Positions 11,297 to 22,982 of a stretch of 64,000 nucleotides of DNA are shown piece by piece. This DNA is from Tetrapisispora phaffii CBS 4417 (taxonomy: Eukaryota; Ascomycota; Saccharomycetes; Saccharomycetales; Saccharomycetaceae). The stretch is taken from positions 868,001-932,000 of the forward strand of contig NC_016521.1 in NCBI RefSeq assembly GCF_000236905.1, given 5' to 3'. Within the stretch, counting starts at the first letter, position 1. Every line of letters starts with the position of its first letter. Position numbers and translations under genes: made by a program. The notes under the pieces were generated by a model. The model was not told the DNA's origin. It made no database searches and worked only from the letters and a program-made list of their open reading frames with translations.

Positions 11297-12135
11297 TATG
11301 TGTTGTATTTCGTTGGTATTTATAGGCTAATTCTATAGATAATATGATTCAATTAATGGTTTATTTAATTGAGTGGTATTTTTTGTGAAATATTTTAATA
11401 ACAATTCCTAACTAAAGATTGAACAAATCGGAAAGCAATTTTAATTCTTTAATTGGTCTTTATTTATATATTTGATTAATTTACAATAAAACACACGACA
11501 TTAGTGACTATTTGAAAAATAATATTCTTTATTGAAGTTTAATGGAATCCGATTGACGAAACTATTATAATGATTCATCTTGGTGCTTAGATCTCCCTTA
11601 TTTCATTGTAGTTAAAACCTTTCTGACTATGAGGAGAAGCCTTAGTCATAAAAAGGCTGTAAAAAAATTGGTACTGTTGTATTTTCCTCCGGTAACGGCC
11701 TGTGACCGGAGATTTCATATTATTTCTTAGGAGTGACTCCGGTTCAGGATCTCTTTATATTATAGTAATAGTTATTAAAGTTTATATGATAATAATGATA
11801 TTCCAACTACAGCTAAGGCTTTAATACTAATTTTAAACTGTCTATAATATGATTAGATCTCAGAGCTGATTTAGATGTTCATGTGAATATCATTGTTGGC
11901 CTTTTGTAATATAAGGGTAAGTATTTATTTAGGTTGAATGCCAGTATATTTAATTGTTAATTAACAATAATGTACAATGTTATATTCTTATTTGAAATAA
12001 AAAAAATACATATAATATATAGATATATATATGTAGATATATACATATACTTATGTGTTTGTTTATATTTATATATTCTTCAAACGATAGGGGATGTTGT
12101 ATTTTAATATGCTCATAGTTTCCAGATAAGTCGAT
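11297..12135. other. LEU2 promoter and RLP7 downstream region
   Basis: The 839-bp stretch lies upstream of LEU2 and downstream of RLP7, both on the minus strand. It holds a G+C-rich cluster of CTCCGGT/ACCGGAG elements at 11688-11748 (listed separately) and TATATA-rich DNA near 12005-12050. I see no gene. Confidence 0.7.
11689..11748. promoter_or_regulatory. Pair of Leu3-type sites upstream of LEU2
   Basis: CCGGTAACGG at 11689-11698 and CCGGTTCAGG at 11739-11748 each match the Leu3 consensus CCGGNNCCGG at all but one position. They lie about 395-450 bp upstream of the LEU2 ATG at 11296. A CTCCGGT/ACCGGAG inverted pair (11688-11694 and 11705-11711) overlaps the first site. Binding by Leu3 is inferred from the known LEU2 regulation in S. 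cerevisiae. Confidence 0.6.
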
Positions 12136-13095
12136 CTAATTCATTTTACCAATTAGTGCATCGATGTCGACTTCGGTGATAGGTGCTGAAGAGGAATTTG
12201 ATTTAAAACGCAGTTTATCTTGACTTTCGGCAACTTGGATTCTGCGTAATTTACTCAAAGCTGAGAAACCAGAGACTTCTTGGTTTAATCTGAATGGTTG
12301 TAAAAAGAAAGAACAGGTTTGGAATTTGTCACCCATTTTGTCAATTTGATGGATTATGTCTTCCATACAAATTATACCTTCTGACCCTAATTGTTCTTCA
12401 ATGACATTATTATCATTTAAGATAACTTCTTTCATTGAATTAGCAGAATGTGGATTTTCTTCATCCTTCACTAAGATTCTACTTCTCTTTTGTATTAAAG
12501 AACGAACAGTTGATAAAGATGGTTTACCGATGACAACATATGGAGCAATCATTTTCAATAATGGGAATACAAGTTTATTTAGAATCACAAACACACCAGT
12601 ATTTTTTTCAGTCAATCTTAAAATAGTTAAAATTTTTTGCACCTTTTGTGGTGCCTTAGCTAAAAGAGGCCCATCTACTCTAACGACGAAAATTAAGGTT
12701 TCCTCATTGTTATAACGAATTTTTTCTCTGATTAAGTTATCTTCTTCACCTTCAATTGTGATACCACTTTCTTGTTCTTCCAAAATTTGTTCCGGTGTCT
12801 TTTCAGTAATCTTTAAGATGAAATCAGAAACGGAACCCAGATTGGATACATCATTCATGGACTTCTTAATTTCGACTGTACTAATTCTCTTAACTCTTTC
12901 AGTTTCTCTCTCACTTGCTAAAGCAGTAGCAGCAATATTTTCAAATCTTAAAAATTTATTCTTGTTATCTCTCTTTTGCTTCTCTCTTAAAATTTGTCTT
13001 TGCTTGACCTTCTCTTGTCTTTCTAATCTTATTCTGTCAGCATTTCTTCTCTTACGTAAAAGAACTTCTGGATTTGAATTTAAATTGGCTGACAT
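12136..13095 (-). CDS. RLP7: Rlp7, ribosomal-protein-L7-like 60S assembly factor
   Basis: Rlp7 is a nucleolar protein of the uL30 family that binds pre-27S rRNA near ITS2 and is needed for 60S subunit maturation. The 319-residue product is close to the 322 of S. cerevisiae. Its N-terminus is strongly basic (LLRKRRNADRIRLERQEKVK). The uL30-like core contains VVRVDGPLLAKAPQKVQKIL and FVILNKLVFPLLKMIAPYV. The C-terminal tail ends DIDALIGKMN. A true ribosomal L7 would be about 240 residues and carry introns; the length and tail favour Rlp7. It carries PAC and RRPE promoter boxes and is the YNL002C ortholog, near PET8. Confidence 0.95.
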   Translation of the reverse strand: MSANLNSNPEVLLRKRRNADRIRLERQEKVKQRQILREKQKRDNKNKFLRFENIAATALASERETERVKRISTVEIKKSMNDVSNLGSVSDFILKITEKTPEQILEEQESGITIEGEEDNLIREKIRYNNEETLIFVVRVDGPLLAKAPQKVQKILTILRLTEKNTGVFVILNKLVFPLLKMIAPYVVIGKPSLSTVRSLIQKRSRILVKDEENPHSANSMKEVILNDNNVIEEQLGSEGIICMEDIIHQIDKMGDKFQTCSFFLQPFRLNQEVSGFSALSKLRRIQVAESQDKLRFKSNSSSAPITEVDIDALIGKMN

Positions 13096-16000
13096 TTTCT
13101 TTTGTTAATGTATGAGTTCTGCGGTAAAGTGTTGTCTCTCTTCTCGTAAAATGATAAAATAATTCAGCAGGATATAATAAAAAACCAACAATGAAATAAT
13201 GTATTTCTTTAAATACTATACGTGTATAAGATTAGTAACAATGATAATTATACTAGGTTGTTAAGTTAGTTAATTGATCTCATTGAATTAATCTCATCTC
13301 ATCGCAAAAATTTTTATTTCCAAATGAAATTTATTACCAGTATGTTAAAATCGGCAAAATTATGTTAGAACTTCTCCCATGGTGGGAAAACATGTAAAAA
13401 AATTTTAAAGTGCTTAATGAAAAATAGACCTCTATACTCAATTATATTAACTGTCCGTATGTTGTGATAATCAATAAGTGACACAGTTATACACATATAT
13501 GTATCTATATATTTATGGATACGCTTATGTATGAACTAATAAAAAAACAAATAAATGAATCGATTGAGTAACAGCATCAATAACTATGTGTGTTTTGTTA
13601 TGCAAATATTTATAGATTGTTTTAAATCTGTCAATTATAATTATATCAACTCGTATTTTAACCATTCTGCTGGTATGATATAATAAGAAGTCTCACAAAA
13701 ATAATGACACTAAAGACAGCATACTATAAATGACAATAATGTAAAATTAATATTTTATTTCTTAATAAGATGGAGAACCTTTGATCAAAGAATTCACTTA
13801 AATCGTTGAAGTATTCTCTACTAAATGCTACTGTCGTTTACTTTATATCAATGTTATCGTTCAGTTTAACTGATTGATATATCAGTACTATAATAATTTG
13901 TCGCCATTACATCGTATTACCATTGGAAGATAGTTAAATCAATTGTAAACCCAGATTATGACACCATGCGTATTCATTGTTGACCACTGACTATAAATAG
14001 ATTGGTTACCCCTAATAAAATTATCATGAGTATGATGTATATATTTTGCTTTATGTTAGTTATTTAGTTAACTCGCACGTATTAGCATAGGTAAAATCAC
14101 TAAGAATATTGGGGTGCTTGTTTCCTTTGTGTATTCTCATAATCCTTCTCAACTTTTATCTACTATATATGACCATAATATTTTTATTCGTCTTATTATT
14201 TATACGTTCATCAATATAGCATGGTATGAATGAGGGTTCCTTGTATTAAGCGTATGAATAATATTGTTAATATTTCTAAATGTCAGACAACCAATGCTTA
14301 CTTGCATCAGGTATTACAGTTATTGTAAATTTTCTATTAGAACGTTTTGAATTTTTAATGGTTCTATACCCGCCAGTGAGCAATGGTTATGTTGATTTTA
14401 TTCTACGAATATATTGAGCTGGTACTAAATTTTAATAAAACCATTCTTGCACGGAGTATGTGTATGATAATTATTGCTTGCTATTTGATTTTGTCTCGGA
14501 TCAAGTATTTTACTGTTCAAGAACAAAAAGACATATATTATCCGAACTAATAATTATTCCGAGAGGGAGACCGAAAGAGTTGTGAGTATCAAGTAATTAA
14601 ATAATCATTGGAAAACCGGAAAAGATTTTTAGCCGGATAAAGGCATAGCTGTATACAAACTTAATCTCAGTATATGTAGATATATTGGATTCAAGTTTAA
14701 AGAGAACCTTGCCGGCACGGCATACATGTTTCTCTATCTCTGTTGATTTCAGAGCACAGAGATAAATAATTATGCGGAGTTTTTTACTTTTTATGTTTGT
14801 TTTTTATTATCTCTCTCTTTCTTGTTGTAACTCTTTTAATTTACGAACAGAATTTGTTCGTATCAAATGCCAATTTAATAAATTTAATTTTAAATTTATA
14901 GGACAGATCATACTTTTAGGTAATAATATATTAACAATAAATTACACGGATAATTATCATCGGATTATTAGTATAGGTAATATTCCGATTATTTTGTTCG
15001 AACGACTAACGAAAACTAAAAATTATCTAGAGAGAAACTTGTACGCAAAGGGGAAGGGTATGAACTTCGAGAAAGACAGAAAAAGATACAGAAAAAACGC
15101 AAAAAAGAAAGGTCACCATCAGTTACTTGTTTTGTGAATACTTACGTTTCATTATTGAACTAATTATGAATAATAAGTGTCCTTCGCACAACACTGTAAA
15201 AAGGAAAAACAATTAAATACGCATTTGAAGTGTTTTAAAGATGAGATATATATATATATTCTTATTACTAATATTATTGTGAGAGAGTTCACCAGTTTTG
15301 GATGTTGATAATAAATAATTAACAAATTGAACAGATTTTGTTTTAGCAGTCCCTCCCGCCCCGTCCAATTGAATAAGAAATAAAAGAAAATTTCATTCAT
15401 CCCTGTCCTTATATTAGGAAACAATAATTCGAAATGATTAAATGTAACTAAAGTAAAAAGTATACAAAACATGAATAATGTATATTCCGGAAATAGTAGA
15501 CCCATACATCCATGTTTATATGTCTGTCTGTATACATAGATCTTTATGTTCACAATTATTTGCATACAGATTCGCTTAGAGAATAAAATAATAATAGTGA
15601 GAATGCGAACTCTATTTTAATTGATTTATGTTGTTTTGTCGTTCGTTCGTTGCTAGCATTGCAATTGTGACGTGCTGTACGTAACAATTACTGAGATAAG
15701 AATATGCCTATACATTTTGTCCTAATGTAGTTCCGCGAAAATTTTCACTTGCATCTTCTTCCGAAAAAATGTCACAAATGGGAAGTATGTGGGTGTGCTA
15801 TCTTGTGTTATAGTAATATAATTCGAATTGCAAGTCATTAGCTTAAATGATACGGCAACGATACGGTCATAACCGTTAGTTTCCTATTCATAAAGAATTG
15901 CATTTAAATATGTTGTCACCATATATTATCCTACGAGCAAATACAATAAATATTTTCCGGAATCAGATCATCCGCGAAACACACAGTTGCGATACTTCAC

Positions 16001-17940
16001 AAAAGAAACTTAAAACTAATTGTTGAAAAATACCGTACATATCAAAGATTAATCCTCCTATATCTTCTCCCTTGCCCTTTCTTCCGATGTCCCGATTAGA
16101 GTACAAGAAAACTGCTTTACATTATCTTTCTCCGCCTTATATTTCAAGTGGGAAAAAAACAGTATATAAAACAGGTGATAAATACGGTAAAAAAAGAAAA
16201 CAGAAAAAAACTGACGAATTAAAACAGCAGGGTGGAATGTGCTAACTATTATAAATGATCCATAACTTTCTTCGGAAATTGCATTTTTCATCGATTTCTG
16301 ATTCCCACGTACTTTTCCTGTGAGGTGATAGCTTATTTTTTTCCTTCTCTCTGTACTTGTCTTTTGCTTCTTAATTCGCTTGGTTTTATCCCTCTCCTCC
16401 TGCCAATGACAGCGTATTATCTACTTACAAATACATAAAACCAAAAACAAGCAACGGTAATTACGCAATAATAGAAAGAAAAAAAACAATGATGCTGAAG
16501 TATGCAAAACAGATGTAAAACAGCGTATAAAGTAAAACAAATATTGCGAATACGCATCATTTCATGCTCTTGACATTTAATTCCTAAAAAGCAATGAATA
16601 TGATTTCATATTATTCTAAAAATATACGAACTCGTTTCCGTGTTACACAATATGCACTTCGCTCAATTTTTTTTTCTTTTGCTATTTTTTTTGCGAAAAT
16701 TAATTTTAAATTTCCGAACTTAACCGGAATTACAACTCATTATTTCAAAAATCTATTAGATCACAAACGAGATTACACAGACACATCCGAACAACTACCA
16801 TAATGTACTGGTGTAAATAAAAATAATTGGGGTTTACTATTCATTGCCATGGTGTTTTGTCAAGTACGAAATCGAAAATATGTATATATATATTACAATA
16901 TATATACATAAACCATTATTCTCTACTAAAAGAAGCGTAGTACGTAAAGCTGAACAAATATATAAGACATTTTGCTGTATACACGCATCCTTCTTAATAC
17001 TATAGGTATGAATGATATGCTTGTTTGATGCTCTTGGAGATTTTTATGGTCTTTTTTATTAGTTCCCAGATTTCTCTGCATGGATATAATCACATTAATA
17101 ATATACGGTAATATTTTGACCAACACCGATTTTAGAACAACATTGTAATGCAACATATATACATAAAATGAAATACATCAGCTTTTAGTATTGCAATCCT
17201 AACGACTATTGGAATAAAGAAAACAATAAGTACCAATGTATAAGAGAACTAAAAGGAAAAAGAAAGGAAAAATATAACTAATGTAATTTCATTTTAACTT
17301 AAAATTCATGATGTAACTAATTAGACTCTTAATGTTCCGTCTCGAGTAAATTAGAAATATTCCGTGTATTCTAATTCCAATCTTATGTCAACGTTAGTTA
17401 GAATAGCTATTATAATCAATAAACAACTTCCAGCCTTTCCTTTAAATATCAAACTTATATATATATACATATATATATATCTATTCTTAACTTTCGATCT
17501 TCATTTAGCATTCATTACAGGTAGATCAAACCCATTGCATTTTTTTTTTATGATTTCAGGTATTGCGCTACTATATTTTTTCTATAAAAGTTGATTGATA
17601 TTTTTTTTCGCAATAACCGGAAAAAGAAAATAATTATTCATAGAAGGCAAAAGAAGGCGATATAAATTTATATGTAGATTTTTTTTCTAGACAACAAAAT
17701 TTTTATACGTACTATTTAAAACTAATTTAAATATTACAATTACGGTCTGATTACAAAAATAATATTAATTTCAAAACCATAATATAATTAATCACTTATA
17801 ATTCACTTCTGTCTTTGTTTTTTTCTATTTGACAATCTATTAAGAAACGAATATTATATTATCTCTATATTGGAAATAGTTCTTCCAAATAAGAGATTGA
17901 AATATATTCGATATAATCAAGGGAAGCTACATTGCAGGTA
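13096..17940. other. 4.8-kb gene-poor region between RLP7 and RFX1
   Basis: This is the longest gene-free stretch in the window. It begins with the RLP7 promoter and ends with the RFX1 upstream region. Open frames inside are short, A+T-driven and unlike known families; the longest with an ATG is 121 codons at 14772-15137. I see no tRNA, LTR or clear centromere motif. TTGCCATGG at 16844-16852 is half of an Rfx1 X-box. A decayed gene, a non-coding RNA or a long regulatory region are all possible. Confidence 0.6.
13293..13315 (-). promoter_or_regulatory. PAC box next to RRPE-like element at RLP7
   Basis: On the minus strand GCGATGAG (13298-13305) is an exact PAC core, extended to GCGATGAGATGAG through 13293. 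It directly abuts AAAAATTTTT (13306-13315), an RRPE-like core. The pair lies about 200-220 bp upstream of the RLP7 ATG, the usual arrangement at ribosome-biogenesis genes bound by Dot6/Tod6 and Stb3. Confidence 0.75.
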
Positions 17941-20460
17941 ATGTCAAATACTCAAACTATTATTTATAATAACAATATACGTTCAGATAATCAAGTGTGG
18001 AGCTTTAATATGAACAATAACAATAATAATAAGAGTAGTAGTAGTAATAATATTATGAATAATTTGAATAATTATCCATATTCACCACCGTTTAATCCAA
18101 GTAATAATGGAATTAGTAATAATATCGTTCCAAATAATAATTCAAATTCAAATTTGAGATTCATATCTCCAATCAATAATACTTTCGATAATAGTAACAA
18201 AAGTGGTAACAATAGTCCAACTGTTGATACTAGGTACAGATCACTGCCGTCTCCATTACTAAGCACAAAAGATAGCAATAACTACAGCATCAATAATAAT
18301 ATATTACAAGGTTATGATAATAAACCATATATACCAACAATATTGAGCAACAGTAGTTCTGGATCTAATGGCACAGCTGCTCCTGCTCCTGCTCCTGTTA
18401 ATATAAATAAGCTGCCATTTTCATTGCCACCAACTGCTATTTCATCATCACAGAATCTACAAGTTAATAATCCATTAAATAACCATATTGGAATGGCTAG
18501 GCCACTTATTACAAAACCAACTATAAATAGTCAAAATATTGTAAATCAAAATGGAAGTCATATGCCTTACCAAAATGGCTATAATGAATTACCTCATCTA
18601 CGAAGAACTATTCCAGAAATAATGAACCAGCACCAAGCATTCAATAATTCAAATGCTAGCATTATCGTAACTTCAAATTCTGCACAGTATTCAATGCAAG
18701 CTCAGAAATTCCATACACAAATAATGAATTCAAATACAAGAAAAAATACTCAAGAAACTATAGCTAAGTCAATCGCAGAAAAATACAAAGATAAACCAAT
18801 TTCTGAATATGTTCCAATAGTGAGAAATTCAGAAATGGAATTTTTAAAGTTAAATTCAAAAACTCATTCCAAATCTACAATTCAGATTGCTGAACAAATG
18901 CGTAAAAAAGAAAGGCAAGTTTATGCTTTTATTTGGTTAATGCAAAATTGTGTATCTGATGAAACCAGTTTTGTTCCAAGAGGTAGAATCTTTTCACAAT
19001 ATGCTTCATCATGTGTACATAATTCTTTGAAACCACTATCACAAGCATCTTTAGGGAAACTGATTAGATCTGTATTTCCAAATTTAAAAACAAGAAGATT
19101 AGGTATGAGAGGTCAATCTAAATATCATTATTGCGGTTTGAAACTTGCAAATGATACTCAAACTCAAAATGAGATATTGAGTGATGAAGATAGTGTTATT
19201 AGTACTGATAAAAAGTCAAACATAATAATCAGTGGTGCTTCTGAAAATTTGCCTGGTAGCCCAATAAATGGCTCCGAAGATCCAAATAATGAATCAAAAT
19301 TGCAATATCTTTCTCCAAATACTAAATCTGATATGGATGGTTCATTTTCAAATGATAACAGCTCTTTGGAAAATGATGATATTTTTTCACCTTCTTCTAA
19401 TAATTCATCCAATTCTCCTTCAAGATATTGTAAAGATAAGCAACCAACTATCACCAATAATGATGAAATACTAATATATCTTTATTCAGGTAATGACTTG
19501 CCATTTGTTAATGGTAACCTATACGATGTAATTTTCAATGATGACGAGGTGAAATCTTCTAATTTCAATCTAAAATATCCTCAAATTCCTTTAGAATTAT
19601 TAAAAGATGATATGGATAGAGACATTGTGTCTTCTCTGGAATCTATGTATTATGCTCATTGTAATACATTGTACCAAAATATTCGCTATTTAAAATTTGA
19701 TGAAATTGAAAATTCTTTATCAATATTCAGTTCAGGATCGATTTCTCCGCAAATGTATAATTTATTCATTTCGAATAAGTTGAGTGATTGGGTAGCAGAA
19801 TGTGATATGATCGTACATTCCTATCTGGTAAAGTTTCTATCAAGTATGCTAGTTAATCACTTCATTGACCAACAAGATGGTACTTTGTCGGAACTTTCTT
19901 TAAAAAATCTAGAACAATTTGCAGATTCATATTCTAATATGCTTGAGAAATCAATTATCGATTTACCAAGAACTACTGCTAATAAGAAATTAAATATTGC
20001 TAAAATGTTTTCAAGATTATTAAAAAAATTAATATCTTTGCTACGGATAATTAAAACATTCAGCACCACAATCGTTACCATAAAAGAAATGGATGAGGAC
20101 ACATTATCTGTGATTGATTTTGATAATGTAATGGATATTCTTGATTCAGATGTTACACCAGATAGAAGAATAGAGATTAGAAATTTTGTTATTACTGAAA
20201 TGCAAGCTTTCATCAATGACATAAATAGTGATAATAATGAAACTTCAAATGCTGATAAAGGTGAAATGATCTTCTCTCGTATAGCAAAATCCCTTTGTGA
20301 TTTATTTTCAAAACTAGAGAATACACCTGTGATAAAAATTATGTGCAATGCAGTTAGAATTACGGATTCATTGATGACCGAACTTTCCATAAAACCTGTT
20401 GATAATCTTTTGCCATGGTTTTTATACAATACACTGTCACATCATTTATTTTTTATTTAG
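17941..20460 (+). CDS. RFX1: Rfx1/Crt1, RFX-family DNA-damage repressor
   Basis: Rfx1 (Crt1) binds X-box sequences and recruits Tup1-Ssn6 to repress ribonucleotide reductase genes until the Mec1-Rad53-Dun1 checkpoint releases it. The 839-residue product is close to the 811 of S. cerevisiae. Residues about 326-402 are a full RFX winged-helix domain (VYAFIWLMQNCV, PRGRIFSQYASSC, LGKLIRSVFPNLKTRRLGMR, SKYHYCGL). The N-terminal ~280 residues are Asn/Ser-rich low-complexity sequence. The C-terminal half fits the conserved RFX extension. The frame is open upstream to a TTG at 17932; the ATG at 17941 (MSNTQTIIY) is the start used. In S. cerevisiae RFX1 (YLR176C) neighbours CBF5, which lies 14 kb away here. 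Confidence 0.93.
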   Translation: MSNTQTIIYNNNIRSDNQVWSFNMNNNNNNKSSSSNNIMNNLNNYPYSPPFNPSNNGISNNIVPNNNSNSNLRFISPINNTFDNSNKSGNNSPTVDTRYRSLPSPLLSTKDSNNYSINNNILQGYDNKPYIPTILSNSSSGSNGTAAPAPAPVNINKLPFSLPPTAISSSQNLQVNNPLNNHIGMARPLITKPTINSQNIVNQNGSHMPYQNGYNELPHLRRTIPEIMNQHQAFNNSNASIIVTSNSAQYSMQAQKFHTQIMNSNTRKNTQETIAKSIAEKYKDKPISEYVPIVRNSEMEFLKLNSKTHSKSTIQIAEQMRKKERQVYAFIWLMQNCVSDETSFVPRGRIFSQYASSCVHNSLKPLSQASLGKLIRSVFPNLKTRRLGMRGQSKYHYCGLKLANDTQTQNEILSDEDSVISTDKKSNIIISGASENLPGSPINGSEDPNNESKLQYLSPNTKSDMDGSFSNDNSSLENDDIFSPSSNNSSNSPSRYCKDKQPTITNNDEILIYLYSGNDLPFVNGNLYDVIFNDDEVKSSNFNLKYPQIPLELLKDDMDRDIVSSLESMYYAHCNTLYQNIRYLKFDEIENSLSIFSSGSISPQMYNLFISNKLSDWVAECDMIVHSYLVKFLSSMLVNHFIDQQDGTLSELSLKNLEQFADSYSNMLEKSIIDLPRTTANKKLNIAKMFSRLLKKLISLLRIIKTFSTTIVTIKEMDEDTLSVIDFDNVMDILDSDVTPDRRIEIRNFVITEMQAFINDINSDNNETSNADKGEMIFSRIAKSLCDLFSKLENTPVIKIMCNAVRITDSLMTELSIKPVDNLLPWFLYNTLSHHLFFI

Positions 20461-21401
20461 TGGAAGTGAATTCATTTTTAACTTACAACTATAAAATTGA
20501 ATCTAAACAGTAATAATAATAATATTAACATTGTTGTCACTGGTGATTGATCCCTAAAATATAAAAAACAATTTACAGGCTAAATATAAGAACGTATACA
20601 AACGGGGATTGCATGAAAAATTCATAATTAATAAATATGAAGATGATCTTAAAGAGATTATATGCAGTTTTTCTACAAGTTTTTTATTTAAATGATCACT
20701 TCATAATTTTGCATTTATATATACTTTAAAAAAATTTATGATTAAACTATCACTTATTGAATTGTTGTATAATAAATGTACATTATTCAAATATAGTCCT
20801 GAAAAATAAAGAGATTACAAAAGAAGCACACGCTTCCCTTTCCTTCTTATGAACATATACACTATAGACGATATTAAGTAATTGCATTATTAGCACTTTA
20901 ATAAATCATAAATTTATATATATATATGAATTACAACATAATGCAATTATAAGGTTTCGCTTTTCAAACAATTCATATACTGGAAAAATCTCGAAAGTTC
21001 TAGAATGTTACAAAGGAGCCGAATAAATTGAAATTTAGTAGTACATTGTAAAAAAACACTAGGGGAAATAGTGAAGTAGAAAATTTTGAGAATAGCTAGT
21101 AGCAAAAGATAAAACCAATTGGAAGGATAAGGAAACATATTTAAAGAGAAAGGTATAAAGAAGAAATTCTTGTTTTAAAAAGGTTTGTTAATTATTATAA
21201 AACTTTCAGCACTTTCTTGATTCAATTAACTGCTATTTATTCTTTCAAGTGATTTAAAAACTAATTTGAATTGATTACAGTTAGAGTTAATTGAAATATA
21301 TATATATTGAATAATAAGCCCATTATATATTAGTATTTTGATAAAAAAAATTTTCACAGAGCAACACTATCACAAATACACACAATTTTATAAAATCTAA
21401 C
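20461..21401. other. RFX1-SIS1 intergenic region, SIS1 promoter
   Basis: The 941-bp A+T-rich spacer contains the SIS1 promoter with a heat-shock element at 20993-21010. No gene is visible. It is also the inferred left breakpoint of the inversion discussed in the findings. Confidence 0.65.
20993..21010 (+). promoter_or_regulatory. Heat-shock element upstream of SIS1
   Basis: The bases read GAA-AG-TTC-TA-GAA-TG-TTA: three perfect alternating nGAAn/nTTCn units at the correct 5-bp spacing and a fourth near-match. It lies about 400 bp upstream of the SIS1 ATG. S. cerevisiae SIS1 is an Hsf1 target, so Hsf1 binding is the likely role. Confidence 0.75.
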
Positions 21402-22469
21402 ATGGTAAAAGAAACTAAATTATACGATCTATTAGGCGTTTCACCATCTGCCAATGATCAAGAAATTAAAAAAGGATATAGAAAGGCTGCATTAAAATAT
21501 CATCCAGATAAACCAACTGGTAATACTGAAAAGTTTAAGGAAATTTCAGAAGCATTCGAGATATTAAGTGACAGTAACAAAAGAGAGGTATATGACCAAT
21601 ATGGTTTAGAAGCGGCAAGGGGTAATGGTCCTCAATTTGGACCTGGTGGCATGCCAGGTGGCCCAGGTGGCTCGGGCGGTGCACACACTTTTTCTAATGA
21701 TGACGCATTTAATATATTTTCTCAATTCTTCGGTGGATCTAGTGGTGGTAGTATGCCAGGTGGTGCTTCCTTTAGTTTTGGAGGCATGCCAGGTGGTATG
21801 GGTGGTATGCCAGGAGGCATGGGAGGAGGTTCTCCATTCGGCGGTATGGGTGGCGGTATGCCAGGTGGTATGCCAGGTGGTATGCCAGGTGGTATGGGCG
21901 GTATGCCAGGTAGTTTTGGATCAAGAGGGGCATCTCCAGCAGAAGAAGAGGTTGTTACGGTCGATCTACCTGTCAGCTTAGAGGATTTGTTTCAAGGTAA
22001 AAAGAAAACATTCAAAATCGGTAGAAAAGGGCAAAACGGTGTTCAAGAAAAGGTACAAGTTGATATCCAATTAAAAGCTGGATGGAAAGCTGGTACAAAA
22101 ATAACTTTCAAAAATTACGGTGACTATAATCCTTCAACTGGTGGCAGAAAAACTCTACAATTCGTTATTAAAGAAAAAGTTCATCCAAATTTCAAGAGAG
22201 AAGATGATACCTTAGTTTATTATCTACCTTTGACTTTCAAGGAATCGTTATTAGGTTTCCAAAAGACCATACAGACTATCGACGGTAGAACATTACCAAT
22301 ATCAAGAGTACAACCTGTTCAACCAAATGACTCTTCTACATATCCAGGGCAAGGTATGCCAATGACAAAAAAACCAGGTCAAAGAGGCGACATGATTGTT
22401 AAATACAAAATTGAATATCCAACTACATTAACTGACGATCAAAGACGTGCAATCGATGAATTATTCTAA
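21402..22469 (+). CDS. SIS1: Sis1, class B J-domain (Hsp40) co-chaperone
   Basis: Sis1 stimulates the ATPase of cytosolic and nuclear Hsp70 (Ssa) and helps translation initiation, prion propagation and Hsf1 control. The 355-residue protein has the family order: J domain at residues 4-70 with HPD at 34-36, a G/F then G/M region at about 75-175 with repeated GGMPGG units, two beta-sandwich C-terminal domains, and a dimerisation tail ending RRAIDELF. There is no zinc-finger region, which separates it from Ydj1. S. cerevisiae Sis1 has 352 residues. The gene is YNL007C in S. cerevisiae, part of the chromosome XIV track seen here. Confidence 0.97.
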   Translation: MVKETKLYDLLGVSPSANDQEIKKGYRKAALKYHPDKPTGNTEKFKEISEAFEILSDSNKREVYDQYGLEAARGNGPQFGPGGMPGGPGGSGGAHTFSNDDAFNIFSQFFGGSSGGSMPGGASFSFGGMPGGMGGMPGGMGGGSPFGGMGGGMPGGMPGGMPGGMGGMPGSFGSRGASPAEEEVVTVDLPVSLEDLFQGKKKTFKIGRKGQNGVQEKVQVDIQLKAGWKAGTKITFKNYGDYNPSTGGRKTLQFVIKEKVHPNFKREDDTLVYYLPLTFKESLLGFQKTIQTIDGRTLPISRVQPVQPNDSSTYPGQGMPMTKKPGQRGDMIVKYKIEYPTTLTDDQRRAIDELF

Positions 22470-22982
22470 ACAGGAAAGGTATACTCCCTGTTGTCTATCT
22501 ACGGTAATAAATTAAATAAATAGAAAATATTCTCGAATGTAATTGAATTTAATAAAATATATAGCATATAGTATGACTAAAATATAAGTATTTTCAATAT
22601 TTCCTTTCCAATTATGTACTAACAATCTAAATGACCGATTAGTTTCAAAATCGTATGCAAACTGCAGGTTTTTATTAATAAAAAGCGGAAATTCTGGTGT
22701 TATATATGATATATATGAGGATGCAACATGTTGCGCGGCTCGATCTCCTGCTGTAGCAATGCCTAACAATTACAAGAATGTAAGCATTCTCAGTTTGAAA
22801 AAAAAATACAGACGAAAAACTCCGGATCTCATCGAATTAGATCTTTACCAATTATATATATCAAGGTGGTGCTTATAACAATGATTATATGTGATACCAA
22901 TACCAATAGATAGCTGATTGTCATCGCATACAAAGGCTACTTTCTAGTATCACATCTTAAAGCAATCCGAAGTGAATTAACG
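22470..22982. other. SIS1-YHK8 intergenic region
   Basis: The 513-bp spacer between two plus-strand genes shows no gene. It must contain the YHK8 promoter; I recognise no specific site. Confidence 0.6.

Noticed and set aside
14772..15137. 121-codon ATG frame with a hydrophobic N-terminus
   Set aside because: The composition is that of A+T-rich spacer DNA, codon use is unlike the neighbours, and nothing matches; the signal-like start is what T-rich codons give.
15667..15770. Centromere-like layout: GTGACGTG, then TTCCGAAAAAA about 85 bp later
   Set aside because: The CDEI has a mismatch, the interval is only about two-thirds A+T, and no TGTTTTTG-type half-site precedes CCG.
16844..16852. TTGCCATGG, possible X-box for Rfx1 autoregulation
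   Set aside because: Only one half of the palindrome is intact, and it lies 1.1 kb upstream of RFX1.
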